Source: Bacilli bacterium (GTDB lineage: Bacteria; Bacillota_I; Bacilli_A; RFN20; CAG-826). Taken from it: DNA of 9,477 bases. The first letter of the stretch is position 1. Every line of letters starts with the position of its first letter. The position numbers and the translations under genes were made by a program. The stretch is taken from NCBI GenBank assembly GCA_017617775.1, contig JAFZVO010000060.1:1-9477 (forward strand), given 5' to 3'. Below the pieces are notes generated by a model. It saw nothing but the letters and a program-made list of their open reading frames with translations, was not told the origin of the DNA and ran no database searches. Below are positions 1-8,804 of this stretch, one piece after another.

Positions 1-446
1 AATATCTCGATTTGTTTACCAGTTAAATCTGTCTCATCATATTTTTTGATTTTAAGATATTGGTCATAAGCAATTTTCGGCGCTTTTAAAGAGCTTCTCC
101 TCGGAGAAAGAGAAGGTGGAAGCATGCTTTGAAGAACAGATATCTTGCTCGCAAGATAATAAGAAGATATCTCTTCCGATAAAGATAAAAGATCTTCGTT
201 TAATAAAGGCGCGTCATCGATAACGTCGATAATCTCGTTTAATTGATAACCTGTCTCTTGTTCTAATTGTTCTTTTGTTAACTCACTCTCTTTAGAGGAT
301 GTCACATAACCGACTAATTCTTGATGATGAAAATCGATGAGGACACGGACCCCATTAACGATATTTTTCTCCCCGTTATAGACATAAGTAAAAGGACGAT
401 CTAACGTCAAAGAGTTATGCTCAATTAATAGTTCAACAACTTTCAA
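1..446 (-). CDS. priA: Primosomal protein N' (PriA helicase), N-terminal part, cut by window edge
   Basis: PriA is the 3'-5' DNA helicase that recognises abandoned replication forks and reloads the replisome. Only the first 148 residues are in the window. They cover the 3'-DNA-end binding domain (roughly residues 1-100, with LDRPFTYVY at 15-23, GVRVLIDF at 32-39 and VGYV at 45-48) and the start of the linker to the winged-helix domain (YYLASKISVLQSMLPPSL at 96-113, which matches the family's LxAMLPxxL segment). The helicase and zinc-binding parts lie off the left edge. No ATG fits. The only start that keeps the first beta strand is TTG at 446-444, placed directly after the gmk stop, with a GAGG purine stretch 8 nt upstream inside the gmk 3' end. 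It is co-transcribed with gmk. Family assignment is firm; the start codon is inferred. Confidence 0.85.
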   Translation of the reverse strand, partial: MKVVELLIEHNSLTLDRPFTYVYNGEKNIVNGVRVLIDFHHQELVGYVTSSKESELTKEQLEQETGYQLNEIIDVIDDAPLLNEDLLSLSEEISSYYLASKISVLQSMLPPSLSPRRSSLKAPKIAYDQYLKIKKYDETDLTGKQIEI

Positions 447-1034
447 TTAAGCCGCCTCTTCAACTTCCTTGATCTTATTAAGGATGATATCTATGATTTG
501 TTGACCAGCGTTTTCGACGCGATCATTGATGACGACATAATCATACATTCCCGCGAGTTGCATCTCACGACGTCCTTTATCAAGACGTTTTTGAATGAGT
601 TCTTTGGATTCGGTTTTACGACCTTTGATACGATTCTCTAGTGTTTTTAATGAAGGTGGCATGAGGAAGAAAGAGATTACACCTGGTCCTTTGTTATTGT
701 TGAGGACTTGGGTGGCCCCTGTCACTTCAATCTCTAAAAAGACGTGCTTACCTTCATCGCGTAACGCTTCGACTTTATCTTTCGGCGTGCCATAAGATTT
801 ACCAATAAAAGAAGCGTGTTCTAAAAAGTTATCATTATCGATGTTTCTTTGGAATTCTTCTTCGCTGACAAAATAATAATCTCTACCATCCACTTCTGTT
901 GGACGAGGTTTTCTCGTCGTCATGGAAACAGAGTAAACAAAGGGGAGATTGCTATGGGAGAAGATGTATTCTCTGACCGTGCCTTTACCCACCCCGGATG
1001 GACCGCTAAGAATGATTAACAAGCCTTTTTTCAT
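447..1034 (-). CDS. gmk: Guanylate kinase
   Basis: Cytosolic enzyme that phosphorylates GMP (and dGMP) to GDP with ATP, an essential step of purine nucleotide synthesis. At 195 residues it has the usual family length. Visible motifs: P-loop GPSGVGKGT at 11-19; GMP-binding region with S37, TTRKPRP at 39-45 and DGRDYYF at 49-55; E72 in LEHASF; YGT at 81-83; LEIEVTGA at 100-107 (the family usually has LEIDVQGA); and the lid arginines R135, R139, R150. The start ATG puts the P-loop at the normal distance from the N terminus. There is no Shine-Dalgarno sequence in front of it, and the best promoter predicts a leader of only a few bases. It is the first gene of a leftward operon with priA. The rpoZ and coaBC genes that often separate gmk from priA in Bacillota are absent here. 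Confidence 0.97.
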   Translation of the reverse strand: MKKGLLIILSGPSGVGKGTVREYIFSHSNLPFVYSVSMTTRKPRPTEVDGRDYYFVSEEEFQRNIDNDNFLEHASFIGKSYGTPKDKVEALRDEGKHVFLEIEVTGATQVLNNNKGPGVISFFLMPPSLKTLENRIKGRKTESKELIQKRLDKGRREMQLAGMYDYVVINDRVENAGQQIIDIILNKIKEVEEAA

Positions 1035-1043
1035 ATTGTATTC

Positions 1044-1072
1044 ATTTTCTTAAATTATTTAAGAAGTGTCAA
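1044..1072 (-). promoter_or_regulatory. Putative sigma-A promoter of gmk-priA
   Basis: Reading the minus strand, a perfect -35 box TTGACA (1072-1067) is followed by a 17-bp spacer and GAAAAT (1049-1044), a 4/6 match to the -10 consensus. The spacing is optimal. Transcription would begin near 1037, only about 3-4 nt before the gmk ATG, which implies a leaderless or nearly leaderless mRNA. The spacer is almost filled by a perfect palindrome. Confidence 0.5.
1047..1065. promoter_or_regulatory. Perfect 19-bp palindrome, candidate operator
   Basis: TTCTTAAAT-T-ATTTAAGAA is a perfect inverted repeat, with 9-bp arms around one central base. It sits in the 61-bp gap between the divergent gmk and rqcH genes, inside the gmk -35/-10 spacer and across the expected -35 zone of the rqcH promoter. 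A dimeric DNA-binding protein here could control both genes. A one-base loop rules out a normal RNA hairpin of full length, and there is no T-tract, so it is not a terminator. The binding protein is unknown, and AT-rich palindromes can arise by chance. Confidence 0.45.
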
Positions 1073-1075
1073 TAA

Positions 1076-1081
1076 TATGAT
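1076..1081 (+). promoter_or_regulatory. Possible -10 box for rqcH
   Basis: TATGAT is a 5/6 match to TATAAT, ending 14 nt before the rqcH ATG. The region 15-18 bp upstream has no good -35 box. Transcription would start about 1088, leaving a leader of roughly 8 nt without a Shine-Dalgarno sequence. It lies 3 bp from the gmk -35 box, so the two polymerases would compete. Confidence 0.3.
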
Positions 1082-1095
1082 AAACTTTCTTTAAT

Positions 1096-2460
1096 ATGGA
1101 TACCCAAACATTAGCAAAAGTGATTAAAAAGTTGAACGAAACGGTGGTTTCTAATTTCATCGCAAAGACAACAGTCCTCAATAAAACTGATTGTTTGTTA
1201 TCTTTTTCTTTTTACAAGAATGAACAGTTATTAATCTCTCTTAACCACAACAATCCTTTCATTGGGCTCGTGAAGAAAAGGGAAGATATCGTCACGGAAA
1301 ATGGTAATCTCAATGAGCAACTAAAACAACGCGTGAGAAACACATATATCGAAGAAATCAATCAGCTCAATGATGACCGCATTTTACAAATAAAACTGAG
1401 TTTTTCCGATGATTTTAATGCAAAACGTCACTATTTTTTGATTATTGAGCTCATCCCACATCACCCAAATCTTCTCATTTTAGATGATCAAAACACGATT
1501 ATTTTCGCTAATCATTACACCGATATCACAGTCGACCGCGTCCTCATTAGAAACGGTCGATATCAACTGCCTGAAAAACATGAATCAAACCCTCAAAATA
1601 TCTCTCTAGAATCTTTCAATGAATCCTGCGAGAGATATCTTGATAAAGTATTAACTAACAAACAACTAAATCCATATTCTAATCTCCTTAAATATTTGGA
1701 TAAAGAGATTAAGAAATGCCATCGTAAAGAAGAGGTCCTTCTTAAAGAAATCAGTGACTCCAGTAACTACGCGGATTTTAAAGAACGCGGAGACTCTATC
1801 CTCACCTATGCCTATGACAAAGAGGAGCTCTCCAATTACTTAAAAGAAAACAGTATCGAATACGATAATAACCTCTCTCCAATCGATAATGCGAATAAGC
1901 AGTTCAAACTATATCGTAAGAAGAAAGCCACTATCACTTATGATGAAGAAGAGATAAAGAAAAACAAAGAAAGACTGAATCAGTTATTAGATGATCTTGA
2001 TACTATTAAATCTTTAGATCTTTATAAGATAAACGCCTTGCAATCTCGCTATCCAAAGTTCATCAAGAAGCAAAAGATTGTAATCAATCCAAAATATCCA
2101 TTCTTCACCATTATTAACGGAGTGAAATATGCTTTTGGGAGAAATGCGATGCAGAATGATTACCTCACTTTTAGACTCGCGGATAAAGACCACTATTTCT
2201 TCCACATCAAAGACTATGCTGGCGCCCATGTCATCCTCATGAAAGATAATCCAACGGAGCAAGAGATATCGATTGCCAGTCAAATCGCTGTCTATGTCAG
2301 CAAAAGAGATATCGGTGAAGTGAGCTATGCCAAAGTCTCAACCATTAAAAAAGGCCAAAAGGCCGGAGAAGTAATATTATCTTCTTATTCTTCCTATGTT
2401 GTGAAGAATATCGAAGAAGAAGTGAAATTAGCGGTGAAAAACGCCTCAAGATTTATTTAG
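1096..2460 (+). CDS. rqcH: RqcH-like NFACT protein (FbpA family), short form without obvious HhH domain
   Basis: RqcH binds the obstructed 50S subunit with peptidyl-tRNA and recruits Ala-tRNA to add C-terminal alanine tails that mark stalled nascent chains for degradation; older annotations call it fibronectin-binding protein. Here an NFACT-N domain spans about 1-160 and contains the conserved Asp-Arg pair (D94-R95) and FLIIELIPHHPNLLILD at 114-130. A coiled coil runs about 195-305 (LLKYLDKEIKK; LSPIDNANKQFKLYRKKK at 260-277). NFACT-R spans about 318-440 (GRNAMQNDYLTFRLA at 348-362, HYFFHIKDYAGAHVI at 366-380, KKGQKAGEVI at 418-427). The family is usually about 550-570 residues; this one has 454, and NFACT-N passes almost straight into the coiled coil where a helix-hairpin-helix domain is expected. 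The reading frame is intact. It is the only plus-strand gene, divergent from gmk, and has no Shine-Dalgarno sequence. Confidence 0.9.
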   Translation: MDTQTLAKVIKKLNETVVSNFIAKTTVLNKTDCLLSFSFYKNEQLLISLNHNNPFIGLVKKREDIVTENGNLNEQLKQRVRNTYIEEINQLNDDRILQIKLSFSDDFNAKRHYFLIIELIPHHPNLLILDDQNTIIFANHYTDITVDRVLIRNGRYQLPEKHESNPQNISLESFNESCERYLDKVLTNKQLNPYSNLLKYLDKEIKKCHRKEEVLLKEISDSSNYADFKERGDSILTYAYDKEELSNYLKENSIEYDNNLSPIDNANKQFKLYRKKKATITYDEEEIKKNKERLNQLLDDLDTIKSLDLYKINALQSRYPKFIKKQKIVINPKYPFFTIINGVKYAFGRNAMQNDYLTFRLADKDHYFFHIKDYAGAHVILMKDNPTEQEISIASQIAVYVSKRDIGEVSYAKVSTIKKGQKAGEVILSSYSSYVVKNIEEEVKLAVKNASRFI

Positions 2461-2970
2461 TTCTTTAGATAAAAAATCTTCACCTTTAATGGCCTCGCTT
2501 GTAGAGAGGTCATTAAATTTCTGCTGTCTTAAAATCTCATAGACGACAATCGCCACACAGTTGGAGAGATTGAGACTACGCGCGTTAGGAACCATCGGTA
2601 AACGGAGGACACGATCCATATTCTCTCTCAAGATATCATGAGGAATACCTGTTGATTCTCTTCCAAACATCACATAGATATCTTGTACAACATCGGAGAA
2701 ATCTTCATTGCTATAGACTTTGTCCCCGTATCTTGAGATATAGAATATGTTGATATTGCTGTGTTTTTTATTGAATTCTTCGATATTTTCGTAGTAATCG
2801 TAGTCTAGTGTTTCAATATAATCTAAACCCGCGCGTTTTAAATCTTTTTCCGCCAAAGAGAAAGTGATTGGTCCAATGATATGGAGCTTAGCTTTCACCG
2901 CCATACAAGTACGCATAATATTACCTGTATTTAAAGGCTTTTCGGGGCGATATAAAACGACGTGGATCAT
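2446..2970 (-). CDS. trmL: tRNA (cytidine/uridine-34 2'-O)-methyltransferase, SPOUT family
   Basis: TrmL (YibK/CspR) uses S-adenosylmethionine to methylate the 2'-OH of the wobble base in certain leucine tRNAs. The 174-residue length is typical for this minimal SPOUT enzyme, which works as a dimer with a deep trefoil knot. Three signature motifs are visible: NTGNIMRTC at 14-22; FGRESTGIP at 102-110; and LPMVPNARSLNLSNCVAIV at 124-142, which forms the knot and SAM pocket. It follows ppa by 4 bp with only a weak purine stretch ahead of the ATG, so translation is probably coupled. It looks like the last gene of the atp operon. Its TGA stop lies inside the rqcH 3' end, giving a 15-bp tail-to-tail overlap. 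The substrate is inferred from the family. Confidence 0.93.
   Translation of the reverse strand: MIHVVLYRPEKPLNTGNIMRTCMAVKAKLHIIGPITFSLAEKDLKRAGLDYIETLDYDYYENIEEFNKKHSNINIFYISRYGDKVYSNEDFSDVVQDIYVMFGRESTGIPHDILRENMDRVLRLPMVPNARSLNLSNCVAIVVYEILRQQKFNDLSTSEAIKGEDFLSKELNKS
2485..2517 (+). terminator. Hairpin 25 bp after rqcH stop, possible weak terminator
   Basis: A 12-bp stem (arms 2485-2496 and 2506-2517, 9-nt loop) is fully paired in plus-strand RNA, with 11 Watson-Crick pairs and one G-U. In minus-strand RNA the same position becomes an A-C mismatch, so the structure favours the rqcH transcript. What follows is TTTCTGCTGTCTT, a poor U-tract. On the other strand a run of six T lies 8 nt beyond the stem. 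It sits within the trmL coding sequence, so chance pairing cannot be excluded. Confidence 0.35.
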
Positions 2971-2974
2971 CGAC

Positions 2975-3517
2975 TTACTTCTTTAAAGTTGGGAGGATGA
3001 CTTTTTGATAATTATCCAAACAAGTTTGGATGATCTTTTTAGCTGTTTCTCTTCCATCAAATGTTTGAATGAAAGTGGCCTTCCCTTCAAGGGTTTTGTA
3101 GACAGTGAAGAAGTGAATGATTTCATCTTTCACGTGTTGTGGTAATTCTTCAATTTCTTCATATCCAGAATAGAAAGGGTCGTGCATTGGCACGGCGATG
3201 ATCTTTTCGTCTTCCATTCCGTTATCTTTCATTCTCATCACCCCTAATGGTTTGCACTGGACAAAGGCCATTGGGAGAATTGGTTCAGAGCAAATCACTA
3301 AAACATCAAGTGGATCATGGTCATCCGCATAAGTGAGAGGAATGAATCCGTAGTTATGTGGATAGTGAGTAGATGTGAATAAGACACGGTCAAGAATTAA
3401 TCGACCAGTGGCTTTATCTAATTCATATTTGTTCTTGCTCCCTTTTGAGATTTCAATAAAGGCTAAGAATGAATCAGGGGTCACTCTTTCCTTTGCTACA
3501 TCATGCCATACATTCAT
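2975..3517 (-). CDS. ppa: Inorganic pyrophosphatase, family I
   Basis: Soluble Mg2+-dependent enzyme that splits pyrophosphate into two phosphates, pulling biosynthetic reactions forward. The 180-residue length is right for the bacterial hexameric family I. The active site is complete: E22, K30 and E32 (KNKYELDK at 28-35), R44, Y56 (HNYGFIP), the metal-binding signature DDHDPLD at 65-71 with D66, D68 and D71, then D98, D103 and K105 (MKDNGMEDEKIIAVP), and YK at 140-141. It begins 12 bp after atpC with an AGGAGG site at good spacing, so it is read as part of the atp operon. Many Bacillota such as Bacillus subtilis instead carry the unrelated family II enzyme. Joining Ppa to ATP synthase expression makes metabolic sense, but this co-regulation is inferred from spacing. 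Confidence 0.96.
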   Translation of the reverse strand: MNVWHDVAKERVTPDSFLAFIEISKGSKNKYELDKATGRLILDRVLFTSTHYPHNYGFIPLTYADDHDPLDVLVICSEPILPMAFVQCKPLGVMRMKDNGMEDEKIIAVPMHDPFYSGYEEIEELPQHVKDEIIHFFTVYKTLEGKATFIQTFDGRETAKKIIQTCLDNYQKVILPTLKK

Positions 3518-3525
3518 CAGTTTAT

Positions 3526-3531
3526 CCTCCT
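3526..3531 (-). promoter_or_regulatory. Ribosome binding site of ppa overlapping the atpC stop
   Basis: AGGAGG on the minus strand, 8 nt before the ppa ATG. Its first base lies within the atpC TAG stop (3532-3530). This fixes the ppa start at 3517 and suggests ribosomes can pass from atpC to ppa. Confidence 0.8.
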
Positions 3532-3927
3532 ATTTCTTAAGACTGATTCTCACAGTTGCTCTTAACAGAGCAAGTTGAGCTCTTTCGACATCTAAATTCT
3601 CTAATTTTTCTTCTAATCTATGCATCGCGCGTTCTTTGGCAGCTTCCGCTCTCGAGAAGTCGATTTCATCCTGACTCTCGATGGAATTGACCATCAGGGT
3701 CGCGACATTATCTTTAATGGAGAGAAGTCCACCACCAACAGCGAAAAGCGTTTCTTTACCATTTTCATCTTTAATCATCATCTCGGAGATGCTGACTGTG
3801 GTGATGATCGGCGCGTGGCCTGGTAAGATACCTAAGACCGCATCATCATTACGCACTCTTAAATAAGTCACATCTTTCGACATGTATTTCTTATATGGAG
3901 TTAATATGTCTAGATGAAAGGTTGACA

Positions 3928-3928
<1 letters not shown>
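3530..3928 (-). CDS. atpC: F1Fo ATP synthase epsilon subunit
   Basis: Part of the central rotor stalk of F1; it binds gamma and the c-ring and, in many bacteria, holds back ATP hydrolysis through its C-terminal helices. At 132 residues it has the full-length form. The N-terminal beta sandwich (about 1-85) shows GILPGHAPI at 33-41 and FAVGGGLLSIKDN at 62-74. The C-terminal helical hairpin (about 88-130, starting DFSRAEAAKERA) is complete, so the inhibitory arm is present. The ATG overlaps the atpD stop in a TAATG arrangement, with a GGAG about 11 nt upstream. It is the last of the ATP synthase genes, followed by ppa. The last residues KISLKK-type basic tail is RISLKK here, and nothing is missing. 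Confidence 0.96.
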
Positions 3929-6187
<2,259 letters not shown>

Positions 6188-6188
<1 letters not shown>

Positions 6189-7708
6189 TATCTCAAGTAA
6201 TCTTTCTCGTAGACTTTGAAGAATTCTTCAATTAACTTCTTCAATTTCTCCTCGTTTTCTGGAGAGATAATCTTATCTTTCCTAATATCGAGGAAGATTT
6301 GTTTGTCTTTTCCTTTTACATAATCATAGGAACGGGATAATGATTCTTTGACCTTTTCAAGTTTCACATTATCCAAATATCCATATTTCGCCGCGAAGAG
6401 TTCATAGATTTCTCTTTCCATCTCATAAGGCGCGTATTGTCCTTGTCTTAAAACTTGGAGCAACACTTCACCATGATTGAGAATATGTTGAGTAGAAGCA
6501 TCTAAATCACTACCGAATTGGGCGAATGATTTCATTTCATTGAAGCTCGCGAGATCGATCTTCAAAGAAGATGCTACTTGTTTCATCGCTTTGGTCTGTG
6601 CGGCACCGCCCACACGAGAGACGGATAAACCAGCATCGATGGCTGGTCTTTGACCGGCGTTGAATAAATCTGTGACTAAGAAGATTTGACCATCAGTAAT
6701 CGAGATGACGTTGGTGGGAATATAAGCAGAGATATCACCAGCCTGTGTTTCAACGATTGGTAAAGCCGTAATCGAACCTCCACCATTTTCATCATTGAGT
6801 TTACACGCTCTTTCTAATAGACGGCTATGGAGATAGAAGACATCACCTGGGTAAGCTTCTCTTCCTGGGGAACGCTTTAAAAGCAAGGATAAGGCACGGT
6901 AGCTGACCGCATGCTTAGATAAATCGTCATAGACGATTAAGACATCTTTGCCTTGTTCCATGAAGTATTCCGCCATCGCGATACCAGTATATGGGGAGAT
7001 GTAGAGCATTGGGGCAGGCTCACTTGCTGTCGCGGCTACCACAATCGTATAATCCATCGCACCATAAGCTTTAAGCTTATCAACAATCTGGGCCACAGAG
7101 GAGTTCTTCTGTCCAATCGCGACATAGATACAGATCACATCTTTACCTTTTTGGTTGATGATGGTATCGACAGCAATCGCGGTTTTGCCTGTTTGTCGGT
7201 CACAGATGATGAGTTCTCTTTGACCACGTCCAATTGGAGTAATCGCATCGATCATCGTGATACCAGTCTCTAATGGAGTGTCAACGCTCTTACGTTTCAT
7301 CACGCCAGGCGCAATCACTTCGATTGGTTTTCTCTTCTTCGTGTTAATTGGGGCTAATCCGTCGATGGGTTGACCTAAGGAGTTGACCACTCTTCCGAGC
7401 ATCTCTTCTCCAACTGGCACTTCCATGACGCGTTTTGTTCTTTTAACTTCGTCACCTTCTTTAATTAAAGAGTCATTGCCGAGTAAGACGACACCGACAT
7501 GGTCGCTCTCAAGGTTCATCACGAGTCCATAGACATCGTGAGGGAACATCAAGAGTTCCGCGTTCATCGCATTATCAAGTCCGTAGACTAAAGCGATACC
7601 ATCTCCTAAAGAGATCACGGTTCCGACATCACTGCTGTCAATCTTGCTCTTATAAGATTTGATTTGTTCTTTGATTAAAGAAGATATCTCATTGGCGTTA
7701 ATTTTCAT
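6188..7708 (-). CDS. atpA: F1Fo ATP synthase alpha subunit
   Basis: Regulatory nucleotide-binding subunit of F1; three copies alternate with beta and supply the arginine finger to the catalytic sites. Length 506 is typical. Features: N-terminal helix that meets delta (about 1-25), beta barrel (about 26-95), nucleotide-binding domain with P-loop at 169-176, Walker B VLIVYDD at 256-262, VSRVGGAAQ at 363-371 with arginine finger R365, and a C-terminal helical domain. The P-loop reads CDRQTGKT; the family standard is GDRQTGKT, so the first glycine is replaced by C169. The lysine and threonine (K175, T176) are kept. Start: ATG 3 bp after the atpH stop, with GAGGG 7 nt upstream. Confidence 0.99.
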
Positions 7709-7711
7709 AAT

Positions 7712-8248
7712 TTAGCCCTCATTTCTTAAAAGTTTTCTTTTCATTCTCTCAATTTGAGAAACGATTGATGAATCGTAGATATGATCATTGATCAATATAC
7801 GCACCCCACCAATAAGGGTTGGATCGACGATTAATTTGAGATAGACTTTGCAGCCCTCTTTCTTTCCGATCGCATCTTCCATGCGCTTAATCGTCTTCTT
7901 GTCGAGTTCAATTGAAGAATATAATAGTCCTTCCTTTACTCCTTGATAGCTGTTCGCGTCACTGATGAACGCTTGCATGATATCTTTTAAATACTTCACA
8001 CGGTGATTCTTGATGACGATATAGATTAAATCTAAAATATCTTCATCAATTCCTTGAAGCACTTTTTTGGCAACCTCTTGCCTTTCAGCAATGGATAAGA
8101 ATTCATTAGAAAGAAGCATGAGGAAACTCTCGTTCTCATTAAAGATATCGAGCAATTGTTTAGCCTGATTTTCGATTTCTTCAAGATTGTTCTTTTCTAG
8201 AGAAAGCGAATATAAGGCTTTAGCGTATCGAGAAGCGATTTCGTTCAT
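7712..8248 (-). CDS. atpH: F1Fo ATP synthase delta subunit
   Basis: Peripheral-stalk protein (OSCP homologue) that caps the top of F1 and ties alpha N termini to the b subunits. At 178 residues it has normal length. The N-terminal six-helix bundle opens with ASRYAKALYSLSLEK (5-19), the family's YAxALxxLA signature. The C-terminal region has DPTLIGGVRILINDHIYDSS at about 142-161, the conserved GGxxIxxxDxxxDxS segment. The ATG is 2 bp after the atpF stop; an AGGAG lies 15 nt upstream, which is far, so translation is probably coupled to atpF. Sequence conservation of delta is low in general, but position and both end motifs make the assignment safe. Confidence 0.95.
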   Translation of the reverse strand: MNEIASRYAKALYSLSLEKNNLEEIENQAKQLLDIFNENESFLMLLSNEFLSIAERQEVAKKVLQGIDEDILDLIYIVIKNHRVKYLKDIMQAFISDANSYQGVKEGLLYSSIELDKKTIKRMEDAIGKKEGCKVYLKLIVDPTLIGGVRILINDHIYDSSIVSQIERMKRKLLRNEG

Positions 8249-8250
8249 AA

Positions 8251-8787
8251 CTAATCTTCAATACTCCTAATAAAATCCTCGGCAATTCTCGCATTATCTT
8301 TCTCATTGACCTCTCTTTTTAAGATTTCAGAGGACGCGGAAAGGGCGAGATTCACCATTTCTTTTCTAATGTTTTCCTTCGCATCAAGGGTTGCTTGCTC
8401 AATGTCTTTTTGAGCATCATCTTTCATTTTGGTAATTAAGCGGTTCGTTTCTTCCACCATGCGATTTCTTTCTTCAAGAGAAGCTTTGCGAGCTTCATCC
8501 ACAAGTTGGTCGGCCTTCTTCTGTCCGGCGATGATCATCTCTTCAGATTGCTTGGCATTCTGGGCGGCAATCGCTTTATCCTCTTCAGACTGCTTGATAT
8601 TGTTTTCAATATAATTCTGTCTTTCGGTGATAATCTTCTTCACTGGCTTATAAGCCAAGTAGATGACAGCAGCGATCAGAACGAGAAGGGCGGCTAATTG
8701 GACGACAAAAGATATCCAGTTAGGAATCAACTTAGAGATGAAATCTTCACTGGTTGGTTTTTCGATACCTGTACTTGTAAAGAACAT
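8251..8787 (-). CDS. atpF: F1Fo ATP synthase b subunit
   Basis: Membrane-anchored peripheral stalk; a dimer holds the stator (a, alpha3beta3) against rotation. Length 178. A short N-terminal segment is followed by one transmembrane helix at about 25-46 (WISFVVQLAALLVLIAAVIYL) in an N-out orientation, then YKPVKKIITERQNYIENNI at 46-64 and a long charged, alanine-rich coiled coil to about 160, ending near VNEKDNARIAEDFIRSIED. There is no lipobox cysteine, unlike the lipoprotein b subunits of mycoplasmas. Only one b-type gene is present, so the stalk should be a homodimer. Start supported by GGAGG 7 nt upstream. Lies between atpE (17-bp gap) and atpH (2-bp gap). Confidence 0.96.
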   Translation of the reverse strand: MFFTSTGIEKPTSEDFISKLIPNWISFVVQLAALLVLIAAVIYLAYKPVKKIITERQNYIENNIKQSEEDKAIAAQNAKQSEEMIIAGQKKADQLVDEARKASLEERNRMVEETNRLITKMKDDAQKDIEQATLDAKENIRKEMVNLALSASSEILKREVNEKDNARIAEDFIRSIED

Positions 8788-8804
8788 AGATTACCCTCCC
8801 TTCT

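Noticed and set aside
141..158. Inverted repeat TATCTTGC-TC-GCAAGATA with GATATC at 139-144 and again at 166-171
   Set aside because: It lies within the priA coding sequence (LASKIS region), the loop is too short, and no regulatory role is suggested by the context.
1031..1045. Four-codon minus-strand frame (ATG AAT ACA ATA TGA) whose stop overlaps the gmk ATG
   Set aside because: It would be a coupling peptide, but it overlaps the predicted -10 box and so is probably not transcribed; it has no ribosome binding site.
2014..2283. 89-codon open frame on the minus strand inside rqcH
   Set aside because: It is antisense to conserved NFACT-R sequence, has no ribosome binding site and resembles no family I know.
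7064..7080. Perfect 17-bp palindrome ATAAGCTT-T-AAGCTTAT
   Set aside because: It encodes conserved alpha-subunit residues (DKLKAYG), so protein sequence and codon choice explain it; a one-base centre gives no useful hairpin.
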